From JBEKHT01 sp049516595 (GTDB lineage Bacteria > Chloroflexota > Anaerolineae > Anaerolineales > RBG-16-64-43), in NCBI GenBank assembly GCA_049516595.1, contig JBEKSY010000005.1, positions 62,001-126,000 of the forward strand: DNA of 64,000 bases, in the 5' to 3' direction. The position numbers and the translations under genes were made by a program. Within the stretch, counting starts at the first letter, position 1; each line of letters begins with the position of its first letter. The notes beneath the pieces were generated by a model that made no database searches, was not told the origin of the DNA, and was given only the letters and a program-made list of their open reading frames with translations. Of this stretch, positions 24,549 through 33,657 are shown in pieces.

Positions 24549-25625
24549 ATGGGTGGAATGCGTCTTTCTGAATTCGATTACGATCTTCCCAAGGAGCTGA
24601 TCGCTCAATCCCCGCCCGAGCCACGGGATTCTTCGCGGCTCCTGGTCCTTCGTCGCACCACCGGAGAGATCGAGCACCGAGGATTCCGGGATGTAAGGCA
24701 GTTGCTTGGCGACGGGGATCTGCTGGTTTTCAACGACACCAAGGTGATCCCGGCCCGAATGCTGGCACGCAAGCTCCCGACGGGCGGACGAGTCGAGCTC
24801 CTGCTTCTGGCCAAGCGTGGAGAGGGGATTTGGGAGGCTCTGGTCCGGGGAAAGCATGTCGTACCGGGGGGACGCCTCGCCCTGATCCCTGGCGGCGGAA
24901 CCGAGAGTCGGGGCCCACGGGCTGAGCAGGTGGAGGCCGAGGTCGTTGAGGACCTCGGCGAGGGTCGGCGCCTGCTGCGCTTTTCCGCCTCGACCGGGGA
25001 GCTTCTCTCGGAGTTTGGCCGGGTTCCTCTCCCTCCGTACATCCATGAGCCGCTTCGGAACCCAGAGAGGTACCAGACCGTCTTTGCAAGGGATCCCGGA
25101 TCCACCGCGGCCCCGACCGCTGGCCTGCACTTCACCGTATCGCTGCTCAAAGACCTGCAGGATCAAGGCGTCCAATTCGCGTTTGTGACCCTCCATGTCG
25201 GCCTGGATACCTTCCGACCGATCACCGAGGAGGAGATTGAACGGCACAAGCTCCATAGCGAGTGGGTAAGAGTGTCCGCCCAAGTCGCGGAATCCGTTCG
25301 AATTGCCCACCGATTGGGGCGGAAAGTGGTTGCCGTTGGAACGACCAGCGTTCGCGCTCTGGAGACGGCCGCACGGATGGGAGAGAGTCCCGGTGGCCCC
25401 CGGAGCATATCGGCCTGGGAGGGCCAGACGAGTCTGTACATCACGCCCGGGTTCTCGTTTCGAGTGGTGGACGCGCTGGTCACCAACTTCCATCTTCCCA
25501 AGTCCACCCTCTTGGTCATGGTGTCTGCCTTCGCGGGGAAAGAGCACATCCGGGAGGCCTATCGACAAGCGCGCGACCTTCGCTACCGTTTCTATTCGTT
25601 TGGAGACGCGATGATGATTCTCTGA
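24549..25625 (+). CDS. queA: S-adenosylmethionine:tRNA ribosyltransferase-isomerase
   Basis: QueA transfers and rearranges the ribosyl moiety of SAM onto preQ1-modified tRNA to form epoxyqueuosine; 358 residues, typical. Family stretches are FDYDLPKELIAQ near the start, FNDTKVIPARM, APTAGLHFT, FVTLHVGLDTFRP, VGTTSVRALE and the end NFHLPKSTLLVMVSAFAG. Start may be ATG 24549 or ATG 24558 (MRLSEFDYDL), the latter closer to the usual family start. It acts after Tgt, encoded at 15385, so the two genes belong to one pathway but different operons. Confidence 0.95.
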   Translation: MGGMRLSEFDYDLPKELIAQSPPEPRDSSRLLVLRRTTGEIEHRGFRDVRQLLGDGDLLVFNDTKVIPARMLARKLPTGGRVELLLLAKRGEGIWEALVRGKHVVPGGRLALIPGGGTESRGPRAEQVEAEVVEDLGEGRRLLRFSASTGELLSEFGRVPLPPYIHEPLRNPERYQTVFARDPGSTAAPTAGLHFTVSLLKDLQDQGVQFAFVTLHVGLDTFRPITEEEIERHKLHSEWVRVSAQVAESVRIAHRLGRKVVAVGTTSVRALETAARMGESPGGPRSISAWEGQTSLYITPGFSFRVVDALVTNFHLPKSTLLVMVSAFAGKEHIREAYRQARDLRYRFYSFGDAMMIL

Positions 25626-25847
25626 CCCCCTCGATCGCCCCCGGACCGAAGCACCCGATCTTGGCCGGAGGGTCAGGGGGCCGAGACTGCGGACGGCTTC
25701 TCGGCAAACCGCGTTCTTCCATTGTGAAAGGTAACCCGGATCGAGGATGCCGCCCCAGAGGCGGTCGACCTTGGGCCGCCGGGCGTGCCAAAGTCATGTA
25801 CACTGGGGTCGAGCAGAGGAAATCGTCCGCGGCAAAGGAAGGAAGAA

Positions 25848-26684
25848 ATGGCGATCCAGTTCACACGCAAAGATTACGAAGAAGCCGCTGCGATCGTCCA
25901 GCCCAGCCTGACGCGCAAACCGCGAGTCGGGCTGATCCTTGGCTCCGGGCTCGGCTCGTTGGCCGAAAGCGTCCGGGACGCGCGGTGCACTCCGTATTCT
26001 AGAATCCCAAACTGGCCGATCGCCACGGTGGAAGGCCATAAGGGACAGCTGATTGCGGGGGAACTCAGCGGTCAGGAAGTCATCGTGATGCAAGGGCGGG
26101 CCCATTACTATGAGGGCTATGAAATGTCTCAGATCGCCTTTCCAGTCCGCGTGCTGCAGGTCTTGGGAATTGAGATCCTGGTCGTTACCAATGCGGCAGG
26201 CGCCATCAACCCTGCCTTTCAGCCCGGAGAAGTGATGCTCATCACCGATCATCTGAACCTGATCGGAATGGGCGGGTTGAGTCCGTTGCGAGGACAAAAC
26301 GAAGAACACCTCGGTCCGCGCTTCGTGGACATGAGCCAGGCCTATGACCGGCCGCTGATGGATGAGGCTCGCCGGGTTGCGAAACGCCTCGGCCTCGGAC
26401 TTCGCGAAGGGGTCTACGCCTGTCTGGCGGGTCCGACCTTTGAGACACCCGCCGACCTGCGCTTCCTGAGAACGGCGGGCGCCGATGTCGTGGGCATGTC
26501 TACCGTTCCCGAAGTCGTGGCCGCACGACACGGCGGCACGCGAGTTCTGGCTTTTTCCGGCATCAGCAATAAGGCCAACCTCGATGGCTCGACTTCGACC
26601 AGTCACGAGGAGGTGCTCCAAGCGGGGAAGGCGATTACTCCCACCCTTCAAAGCCTGGTCAGCGCCATTCTTGAAACCTTGTGA
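25848..26684 (+). CDS. punA: Purine-nucleoside phosphorylase (PNP/MTAP family)
   Basis: A 278-residue trimeric-type (family 2) nucleoside phosphorylase that splits inosine or guanosine with phosphate. Visible are LILGSGLG with the phosphate-binding Ser, GRAHYYEGY with the His/Tyr pair, VTNAAGAINP, YACLAGPTFETPAD with the purine-site Glu, and VGMSTVPEV. The SNKAN-type Asn segment (ISNKANLDG) marks purine nucleoside specificity rather than methylthioadenosine. ATG 25848 has AAGGAAGGAAG directly upstream. It would feed purine salvage, complementing upp. Confidence 0.95.
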   Translation: MAIQFTRKDYEEAAAIVQPSLTRKPRVGLILGSGLGSLAESVRDARCTPYSRIPNWPIATVEGHKGQLIAGELSGQEVIVMQGRAHYYEGYEMSQIAFPVRVLQVLGIEILVVTNAAGAINPAFQPGEVMLITDHLNLIGMGGLSPLRGQNEEHLGPRFVDMSQAYDRPLMDEARRVAKRLGLGLREGVYACLAGPTFETPADLRFLRTAGADVVGMSTVPEVVAARHGGTRVLAFSGISNKANLDGSTSTSHEEVLQAGKAITPTLQSLVSAILETL

Positions 26685-26693
26685 GGCAGGACC

Positions 26694-27347
26694 TTGGTGG
26701 AGGTTCTGAATCTCCTGCAGTCGTATGAGGTTCTGGTCTACGTTGTAGTTGGCGCCCTCGCGCTAGCCTACTTGCGTAAGATCTATGTGGTCCGCCGAGA
26801 ACTCCGCAAAACGATTTTTGGTCTGGAACGGGAGGCCCTCTCTCGACGCCAGAACCAGTCGATGACCATGCTGGTTTTTCTTGGGCTGGCGGTCGGATTG
26901 GTTTTTGCCGCCGTTAACTATGCTCTGCCTCAGGTGAGGAGATCGCAGTTGCTGCAGGCGGCCGGCACCCCCGAAGTCAGCGTCACTCCCAGTCCGACGC
27001 CGCTCATCCTGTATGGAGTGGACCTGAGCGGCTGCACCAACCTCCATGCGACGATTAAGTCTCCAACACCGGGTCAAACCGTGCAAGGGATCGTGGAGAT
27101 CCGTGGGAGCGCGGATATTCCGGACTTCGCTTTCTGGAAATACGAATTGGGGAATCCACAGGCGGCAGATGTGTGGGTGACGCTGAAGGCCAGCAATGCC
27201 CGGGTCACGGATGGCGTTCTGGGACAGTGGGACAGCACGACGGTGCCGCCCGGCGTCTATCAGTTGCGACTGACCGTAACGGATAGCAAAGGGAACTCGC
27301 CCAAGCCCTGTCTGGTTCCCATCCAGGTGCTCAGTCCCTCGAGCTGA
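26694..27347 (+). CDS. Membrane protein with extracytoplasmic Ig-like domain, unknown function
   Basis: A 217-residue protein, family not recognised. It has membrane segments at about residues 10-28 and 58-75 joined by a short basic loop (RRELRKTIFG), then a Pro/Thr linker (VTPSPTPL) and an external beta-sandwich-like domain (about residues 105-217) with IVEIRGSADIPDFAFWKYELG and VYQLRLTVTDSKGN, resembling Ig-like Big/PKD-type modules. Two cysteines in the outer domain (SGCTN, PKPCL) could form a disulfide. The start is TTG 26694 or GTG 26697, with AGG upstream, 9 nt after punA. Confidence 0.65.
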   Translation: MVEVLNLLQSYEVLVYVVVGALALAYLRKIYVVRRELRKTIFGLEREALSRRQNQSMTMLVFLGLAVGLVFAAVNYALPQVRRSQLLQAAGTPEVSVTPSPTPLILYGVDLSGCTNLHATIKSPTPGQTVQGIVEIRGSADIPDFAFWKYELGNPQAADVWVTLKASNARVTDGVLGQWDSTTVPPGVYQLRLTVTDSKGNSPKPCLVPIQVLSPSS

Positions 27348-27374
27348 TGCACGGGCATGGTCCACGAGTTCCTT

Positions 27375-27403
27375 TTGCCGGCTCGAGATGCCTCTGGTAC
27401 AAT
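27375..27403 (+). promoter_or_regulatory. Promoter of the 7TM-GAF gene
   Basis: TTGCCG (27375-27380) and TACAAT (27398-27403) are 17 nt apart, matching a housekeeping promoter. The start codon follows about 55 nt later. Confidence 0.6.
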
Positions 27404-27458
27404 CGAAACTGTCTCAACGTCGAGTGTAGGGTATGGCGGCGCAAAGCCCAAACGGTGA

Positions 27459-29390
27459 ATGGTTGAGTCTCTCCTGACTGTCTTGGCCATCCTCAATAAG
27501 GTCTTGGTTGCGGGAATCGCCATCACGGCGTTTTCCCTCTTGCTCTACGCGTTGACCTTCAACCCGCGAGACCGAGTCGCGCGCGCCTTCGCTGTAATCC
27601 TCTCCTGTGTCACCGTCATCACCGTTGCAGATGTGTTGGCCTCCACCGCGGGCAACTTGGGGGAGACCAGCATGTGGCTGCATTTCCAGTGGATTGGTAC
27701 AGCGCTCCTCCCGGCTGCGTACCTCCATTTCTCCGATGCACTTCTGGCTGCGGCAGGTCGTCCGTCGCGGGGTCGGCGGCGCTTCGCCGTGCAGGCGATG
27801 TATTTCGCCAGCGCTATTCTCATCTATGAGGCGACCCTCACCGAAAACCTCGTGAGGCGGGTGGCGGTGAGCGCGGGGGCGCCCTATTTGCAGGCGGGTG
27901 CCTATTTCTGGATCGTTCTGATCTACTTCACTCTCCTCCTGGGATGGACAGCGGTCAACCTCGTACGCGCCTATCGGCGGTTGCAGACTTCCACCAGCCG
28001 CAGACGGATGACTTATCTCCTGGTCGCCTCGGCCGCACCGGCCATGGCCGCCTTCCCGTTCTTGCTCTTCCTAGGAGGCGGGGCCAATCTTCATCCTCTC
28101 TTGTTTTGGGCCATCCGGCTGGTCACGAACGCGCTCGTTGCCGCGTTGCTGGTCATGATGGCCTACGCGACCGCGTACTTCGGGGTCGCCTATTCCGATC
28201 GCGTGGTCAAAGGCCGCATTTTCCAATGGCTCTTGCGAGGGCCGGTGGTTGCGGTCGCAATTCTTGCGGTCACGGTTCTCCTGGGAGAACTCGTGCGCTC
28301 AATCGGGATTCCGAACAGCCGCACGGTCCCCTTGGCCATGGTCGCCACTCTCCTGATGCTGCAATTCGCGATCACCTTGTTCCGTGAGCCTCTGGAGCGT
28401 CGGCTGTTCTATGGATCCGCCGCCGATCGGGGAGATCTGCGGCGCCTTCAGATGCTGGAAGAGCGCCTTCTCACTCATTCGGACATGCAGCAGTTCTTGG
28501 AGACCTTGTTGGCCGGGGTGTGCGACCTTCTCAGCGTCCCTGCGGCCTTTGTAATCGAACTGGACCCGGACGGGAAGGCTGCCTACCGGGTGGGCGTGGG
28601 CCCCGAGGATCTCCTGCCGATCCAGACCGGTTCCTCCTCGCTGCCTCGACCCGAGGAGATTGTTCTCGTGCCGGACGCGGGGGAGCTCTTCCGGTGGGGG
28701 GACTATTGGATTCTTCCATTGCACTCGCCGGGGGGCCAACAGATGCTTGGGATGCTCGGCATACGGCCTGGAGACGCTCGGGGCCCCCTGGCCGATGAGG
28801 AGCTGGAGCGACTCGGACGTCTGGCTGAGCGGGCAGCCCAGGCGTTGGAGGATCGACGTTTGCAAGCTGAGGTGTTTGCCTCGGTGGATCGTCTCGTGCC
28901 CGAGGTGGACCGAATCCAGCGGCTGAGTGCGGCGGCACGGTACGGGCAGGCTACGTTGCTTGCGGCTCCCAACAACGGATTGCCTCCCGGGGTAGATCTC
29001 CTCCAATGGGTCCGTGATGCGCTGACCCACTACTGGGGGGGGCCGAAACTCACCCAAAGCCCGTTGCTGCAACTACGCGTGGTCCAGGAACAGAGCCAAT
29101 CCCGCAACGGCAACGAGGTCAACGCGTTGCGGGCCGTGCTCAAGGAGGCCATCGAACGGGTCCGGCCGGAGGGAGAGCGGCGCTTCACCACCGAATGGTT
29201 GCTCTACAATATCCTGGAGATGAAGTTCCTCGAAGGCCGCCGAGTGCGGGACATCGCCACGCACCTGGCGGTTTCGGAGGCCGACCTCTACCGCAAGCAG
29301 CGCGTGGCTTTGGAGGAGGTGTCGAGGGTCATTGCGGACATGGAACGGCAGTCGACCGATAGGGCAACGGACTATGAGGTGGTTGGCTGA
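27459..29390 (+). CDS. Membrane sensor with 7TM (histidine-kinase-type) and GAF domains but no kinase domain
   Basis: A 643-residue protein. Residues about 5-280 contain seven or eight membrane helices resembling the 7TM sensor region of histidine kinases. Residues about 310-470 look like a GAF domain (LETLLAGVCDLLSVPAAFVIELD, WILPLHSPGG). After a linker, the C-terminal 110 residues include a helix-turn-helix-like segment, RRVRDIATHLAVSEADLYRKQR. No H-box, N-box or G-box of a kinase, GGDEF or EAL motif is visible. It may be a membrane-anchored one-component regulator; that is inference. The ATG lacks a strong Shine-Dalgarno. Confidence 0.65.
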   Translation: MVESLLTVLAILNKVLVAGIAITAFSLLLYALTFNPRDRVARAFAVILSCVTVITVADVLASTAGNLGETSMWLHFQWIGTALLPAAYLHFSDALLAAAGRPSRGRRRFAVQAMYFASAILIYEATLTENLVRRVAVSAGAPYLQAGAYFWIVLIYFTLLLGWTAVNLVRAYRRLQTSTSRRRMTYLLVASAAPAMAAFPFLLFLGGGANLHPLLFWAIRLVTNALVAALLVMMAYATAYFGVAYSDRVVKGRIFQWLLRGPVVAVAILAVTVLLGELVRSIGIPNSRTVPLAMVATLLMLQFAITLFREPLERRLFYGSAADRGDLRRLQMLEERLLTHSDMQQFLETLLAGVCDLLSVPAAFVIELDPDGKAAYRVGVGPEDLLPIQTGSSSLPRPEEIVLVPDAGELFRWGDYWILPLHSPGGQQMLGMLGIRPGDARGPLADEELERLGRLAERAAQALEDRRLQAEVFASVDRLVPEVDRIQRLSAAARYGQATLLAAPNNGLPPGVDLLQWVRDALTHYWGGPKLTQSPLLQLRVVQEQSQSRNGNEVNALRAVLKEAIERVRPEGERRFTTEWLLYNILEMKFLEGRRVRDIATHLAVSEADLYRKQRVALEEVSRVIADMERQSTDRATDYEVVG

Positions 29391-29458
29391 GCCATGCCCT
29401 CGCGATTGGATCGCCTGAATCAGTGAACTTGCGTGTCGTGAGAAGCGAGGATGCGAAT

Positions 29459-30457
29459 ATGAACCCGGACAGGGGAACGGAAGACTCGGATCGTCTCACA
29501 TTCTGGGAGACCGGAGGTTCGCAGCCCATGGATGAGGCCTGGTGGACTTCCGTCTTGCAGGAGGAGCAACGCGGCAAGGTGACCGGTCGGCCAAGAACGG
29601 GGCCGGTCTCGGAAAAAAGTGGCCTGACGGCAGCGGATTGGCAGCGGGCTCGCGGTCTGTTTGAAAAGGATGAGGTGATCTGCATGACCGTGGTTGGGTG
29701 CAACCGGGGCGGCCTGCTGGTGGAGGCCGACGGAATGCGTGGGTTCGTGCCCGCCTCGCACCTGGTCAGTCTGCCCATTCAAGTTTCGGAGGAGGAGAGG
29801 CAAGAGTTGATGCGCAAGCGCCTGGGTGACACACTCTCTCTAAAGATCATCGAGTTCGATCCCGAGCGCGGACGGATCGTTTTCTCGGAGCGCGCGGCCA
29901 AGGCCGGTCCGGGATGCCGGGCCCAATTGCTGGCCTCCCTGCAGCCTGGAGAACGGCGCTTTGGAGAGGTCACCAACATCACCAACTTCGGGGTGTTCGT
30001 TGACCTCGGAGGAATGGAGGGTCTGGTACACGTCTCGGAGATCTCTTGGGGCCGGGTCCTGCGCCCAGAAGATCATGTGCACTGCGGCCAAGAGGTCGAG
30101 GTGGAGATCCTGAGTGTTGATCGCGACCAAGGCCGAGTGGCGCTGAGCCTGAAGCGAATGCAGCCCGATCCCTGGGCCACTGTGGCCGAACGCTTTGAAG
30201 TGGGGCAACGAGTTCCCTGTCGAGTCACTCGCATCACCAGCTTCGGGGCGTTCGCCACGCTAGAAGAGGGGGTAGAAGGCCTGATCCACGTCTCCGAGCT
30301 GGGCCGAGGGTCGGTTGAGGATCCCCGTTCCATCGTGCGCGAGGGAGATCGCCTGGTCGCGCGCATCCTCTCCTTGGATTGTGGATCGCGCAAAATGGCA
30401 CTCAGCCTGCGTGACGCCGACGGCGGCTCAACAGACCAGGTGACAGTCCTGGAATGA
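29459..30457 (+). CDS. S1 RNA-binding domain protein (ribosomal protein S1-like)
   Basis: A 332-residue protein with an acidic N-terminal extension and three S1 (OB-fold) repeats. The first is degenerate (about residues 70-140, GGLLVEADGMRGFVPASHL). The second and third are canonical (GEVTNITNFGVFVDLGGMEGLVHVSEIS near 175 and CRVTRITSFGAFATLEEGVEGLIHVSEL near 255). E. coli S1 has six repeats; three- or four-repeat forms are usual in many Gram-positive and Chloroflexota-like lineages. It probably aids mRNA binding by the ribosome. ATG 29459 has GAGG 9 nt upstream; GTG 29423 is a possible earlier start. It overlaps ftsK by 4 nt. Confidence 0.88.
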   Translation: MNPDRGTEDSDRLTFWETGGSQPMDEAWWTSVLQEEQRGKVTGRPRTGPVSEKSGLTAADWQRARGLFEKDEVICMTVVGCNRGGLLVEADGMRGFVPASHLVSLPIQVSEEERQELMRKRLGDTLSLKIIEFDPERGRIVFSERAAKAGPGCRAQLLASLQPGERRFGEVTNITNFGVFVDLGGMEGLVHVSEISWGRVLRPEDHVHCGQEVEVEILSVDRDQGRVALSLKRMQPDPWATVAERFEVGQRVPCRVTRITSFGAFATLEEGVEGLIHVSELGRGSVEDPRSIVREGDRLVARILSLDCGSRKMALSLRDADGGSTDQVTVLE

Positions 30458-32769
30458 CGGCGGGCCCTCTGCTTCCAGCAGGGCCGAAAGGCCAATCCGG
30501 TACCTCCCCTGGCGGTCGGGACCCGTTGCCGGGTGGCGCGCGGCACGAGATCTCCCCTTACCCCTATCTCGAAGATCTGACGGCAATCGGGCTGGCCTTG
30601 CTGTCCCTGCTCTGCACGCTGTCTCTTCTTGGCGTCGGGCGTGGCACGGTGTTGACCGTGATGCGGGGAGGGCTTTTTCTTTGGATGGGATGGGGGGCGT
30701 GGCTGATCCCGATCGCATGCGCCTGGGCCGCGAGGCTGCTCGTCCTTAAGAGAGTGCAGCCCGCGGTGCGTTTCGAGTGGACAAAGGTGATCGCCCTCGA
30801 GCTTGCCTCCCTGGCATTGCTGGGGGTCTTAACTTTGATCGCAGGGAAGGAGGCCACGCTTACCGGGGAAGGTCGAGGAGGCGGAATCCTGGGCTGGGGG
30901 TTGTTGGAGATTCTCGGCGTCGTGATGGGTCCAACATGGCAGGCCATCCTTCTGGTGGTCGCTACCCTGGCGCTCTCCGCCTATGGCTTGTCCCTCTCCC
31001 TGGAACGGCTGGAGGCTTGGACGAGAAGGGTCTCTCGCAGGGGGGAAGTGGCTGGCCTCTCGCAGATCGCAGGATCAAGCGAGACCCCTGGGGACAACGC
31101 CCGGCAGCCCCCAACGGAAGGCCGCGAGGCGACTCTTCCTGAGCCCAGTGCGCCCCTTCCCTCGACCAGCCAGCCCGTGCCTAAGGAGTTCCGCAAAGCC
31201 CTGAAGGCCAAGGCTCCCCCTTCGACCAAGCCCGTTCGGCAGAAGCGAGATCGGCGCCTGCCTCCCCTCGACGTCTTTGAGGGGGGCGAAGTCGAATCCC
31301 CCGGAATCCGGGAAGTGAACCAGACGGCAGGGATAATTGAGAAGACCCTGGCCGACTTCGGGATTCCGGCCAAAGTGGTCGGCTATCGGACGGGTCCGAC
31401 GGTGACCCAGTTTGCCGTGGAACCCGGATTCCTCGAGAAGCCTTCCCCGGACGGCGCGCTCAGACGCTCCAAGGTCCGTGTGTCACAGATCTCGGCTCTG
31501 GCCGATGACCTTGCCCTCGCCCTGGCTGCTCCCACCTTGCGCATTGAGGCTCCTGTTCCCGGCCAATCCTATGTCGGGATAGAGGTCCCGCACCGGAGAT
31601 CGTCGCTGGTCCGGTTGCGGCCGGTCATGGAATCCCCGGCCTTTCAAAAGAAACACTCTCCGCTGATGCTGGCGCTGGGCGTGGATGTGGCGGGTCAGTC
31701 GGTGGCGGCGGACTTGGCGGCCATGCCCCATCTTCTCATCGCCGGGACGACCGGGTCCGGGAAGTCGGTCTGCATCACGGCCATGACCGCCTGCCTCGTG
31801 GCGAACAACACGCCCGAAGACTTGCGTCTGGTCCTGATCGACCCCAAGATGGTCGAGCTCGTGCGCTTCAACGGCCTGCCCCATCTGCTCGGCGAGGTGG
31901 AGACCGACCTGAGACGCATTCTGGCCGTTCTTCGTTGGCTCACCCGCGAAATGGATCGTCGCTATCGACTTCTGGAGTCGCTCGGCGCTCGCCACCTAGA
32001 GGACTACAACCGCAAGGTCGGGATTCGCACAGAGGGCGAGCGATTGCCTCGCATTGTCGTCCTGCTCGACGAACTTGCAGACCTCATGATGATGGCCCCC
32101 GATGAGACCGAACGAACGGTGATCCGTCTAGCTCAAATGTCGCGGGCCACCGGCATTCATCTCGTCCTGGCCACACAGCGTCCCTCCACGGATGTCGTCA
32201 CCGGACTGATCAAAGCGAATTTCCCGGCGCGAATCTCATTTGCGGTGGCCTCCTCGGTTGATTCTCGAGTGATCTTGGATAGCCCGGGTGCGGAAAGCCT
32301 CTTGGGGCGTGGCGACATGCTCTTCCTGTCCCCCGAATCCGGGAGCGCGCGTCGGCTTCAGGGGTGCTTTGTAAGCGACAGCGAGATCCGCAGGCTCATT
32401 GAGTTCTGGCAGTCTCAAAGGGAGGAGCCAACCCGGGAAAGTGAGCGGGCTGGGCCTCCGGAGGAAAGGCCCGCCGAGGCCTCAGCCGCAGGGCCTCCTT
32501 GGGAGAACATGATCCACGAGGGTGGAGAGCAAGAGGGCAAAGACGAGGCAGAATTCGAACAGGCGGTAGCACTCGTCCGCCAATATGGGCGGGCCAGTGC
32601 CTCCCTCCTCCAGCGGAAGATGCGCATCGGCTACCCCAGGGCGGCGCGGATCATGGACGAGCTGTATGAGCGCGGAATCATCGGGAGGGAACAGACCGGA
32701 GGAAAAACCCGCGAGGTCCTAGTGTCGCGTGAGCCCCAGGTGGGAGGCGAGGAAGAAGGGGAAGGGTAG
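30454..32769 (+). CDS. ftsK: FtsK/SpoIIIE-type DNA translocase
   Basis: A 771-residue septal DNA pump. The N-terminus has four membrane segments (about residues 40-180), then a Pro/Ser-rich linker, the FtsK core with alpha/beta domains, Walker A AGTTGSGKS (about residue 431), Walker B IVVLLDELADLMM and LVLATQRPS, and a C-terminal gamma winged-helix (about residues 700-755, GRASASLLQRKMRIGYPRAARIMDELYERGIIG region) that reads polar DNA motifs. It segregates chromosomes at division. ATG overlaps the S1 gene stop (ATGA). Confidence 0.94.
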   Translation: MTAGPLLPAGPKGQSGTSPGGRDPLPGGARHEISPYPYLEDLTAIGLALLSLLCTLSLLGVGRGTVLTVMRGGLFLWMGWGAWLIPIACAWAARLLVLKRVQPAVRFEWTKVIALELASLALLGVLTLIAGKEATLTGEGRGGGILGWGLLEILGVVMGPTWQAILLVVATLALSAYGLSLSLERLEAWTRRVSRRGEVAGLSQIAGSSETPGDNARQPPTEGREATLPEPSAPLPSTSQPVPKEFRKALKAKAPPSTKPVRQKRDRRLPPLDVFEGGEVESPGIREVNQTAGIIEKTLADFGIPAKVVGYRTGPTVTQFAVEPGFLEKPSPDGALRRSKVRVSQISALADDLALALAAPTLRIEAPVPGQSYVGIEVPHRRSSLVRLRPVMESPAFQKKHSPLMLALGVDVAGQSVAADLAAMPHLLIAGTTGSGKSVCITAMTACLVANNTPEDLRLVLIDPKMVELVRFNGLPHLLGEVETDLRRILAVLRWLTREMDRRYRLLESLGARHLEDYNRKVGIRTEGERLPRIVVLLDELADLMMMAPDETERTVIRLAQMSRATGIHLVLATQRPSTDVVTGLIKANFPARISFAVASSVDSRVILDSPGAESLLGRGDMLFLSPESGSARRLQGCFVSDSEIRRLIEFWQSQREEPTRESERAGPPEERPAEASAAGPPWENMIHEGGEQEGKDEAEFEQAVALVRQYGRASASLLQRKMRIGYPRAARIMDELYERGIIGREQTGGKTREVLVSREPQVGGEEEGEG

Positions 32770-32991
32770 AGAATAGCGGCGGAAGATCCGCCAACCCTTC
32801 CGCCCTGAGGGGTTGGGATTAGAATTCGGGGTGCTCGTCGGGAGGCACCGCTTGGGCGAGCCTGGCGGACCGACGGGGAGCTTGCGGATCGCGCGCTCCC
32901 AAGGAGAGGCAATCCACCGCTGAAGCGCATCTCGAGCTGGCGTTTTCGTCCAAGCTATCGTTCCCCCTTTCTTCTGGAACGTGGAGCATTC

Positions 32992-33618
32992 ATGGACCCG
33001 GAAAGCGCACGTCTCACACGACCGCGATCTTTGTCCCAATGGATGCGTGCCCGCTTCAAGACGGTCCTTGATCCGATCGCGGGTTTCTTCAACCGATTGG
33101 GGCTGGCGCCGAACACCATCACGCTGTTCGGTCTGGCCGGCAATGCCTTGGCCTCGGTGTTGCTGGCCATGGGCGAAACGCGTCTGGGGGGATTGGTCGT
33201 TCTCGTCATGGGTCCGATCGATGCCCTGGACGGGGCCATGGCGCGACTTCGAGGTGAGCCCACAAATTTCGGAGCCTTCGTGGACTCCGTGACCGACCGC
33301 TGGTCGGAGTTGCTCATCTTGGGAGGCGTGCTCACCCGCTTCGCCCTGGAGCAAAACCCCCTTGGTGTGATCTTGAGTTTCGCGGCGGCAGTGGGCTCGG
33401 TGATGGTGTCCTACTCAAAGGCAAGAGCCGAGGCGCTCAAGTTTGAGTGCGATATTGGCCTGCTGACCCGCCTGGAACGCTACTTGGTCCTCAGCCCAGC
33501 CCTGATTCTGAATGTGCCGCTTGTTGGAGTTGGGATCATCGCCATCTTCGCCAATATTACAGCCATGCAGCGGATTCTCTTCGTCCGGGCCCAGGCGCGG
33601 CGGGTGCGTCGGGAATAG
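32992..33618 (+). CDS. CDP-alcohol phosphatidyltransferase
   Basis: A 208-residue membrane enzyme of the CDP-alcohol phosphatidyltransferase family. The full signature D-G-x2-A-R-x8-G-x3-D-x3-D is visible in DGAMARLRGEPTNFGAF and the following VDSVTDR (about residues 83-106). About six membrane helices surround it. It could make phosphatidylglycerophosphate, phosphatidylinositol phosphate or another phospholipid; the family signature alone does not tell. ATG 32992 has GTGGAG 7 nt upstream. The 220-nt gap before it contains two small inverted repeats (GGCGGA/TCCGCC at 32778-32792 and a CCAACCC/GGGTTGG pair). Confidence 0.85.
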   Translation: MDPESARLTRPRSLSQWMRARFKTVLDPIAGFFNRLGLAPNTITLFGLAGNALASVLLAMGETRLGGLVVLVMGPIDALDGAMARLRGEPTNFGAFVDSVTDRWSELLILGGVLTRFALEQNPLGVILSFAAAVGSVMVSYSKARAEALKFECDIGLLTRLERYLVLSPALILNVPLVGVGIIAIFANITAMQRILFVRAQARRVRRE

Positions 33619-33657
33619 AAGCTCGCCCAGGCCAACGGAAGGGGAGGGAGAACTTTC

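Noticed and set aside
24534..25568. Long open frame of 344 codons on the minus strand
   Set aside because: It is antisense to queA, whose family motifs are complete; the minus translation has no family resemblance. High GC creates such shadow frames throughout the window.
25794..26651. Open frame of 285 codons on the minus strand
   Set aside because: Antisense shadow of purine-nucleoside phosphorylase.
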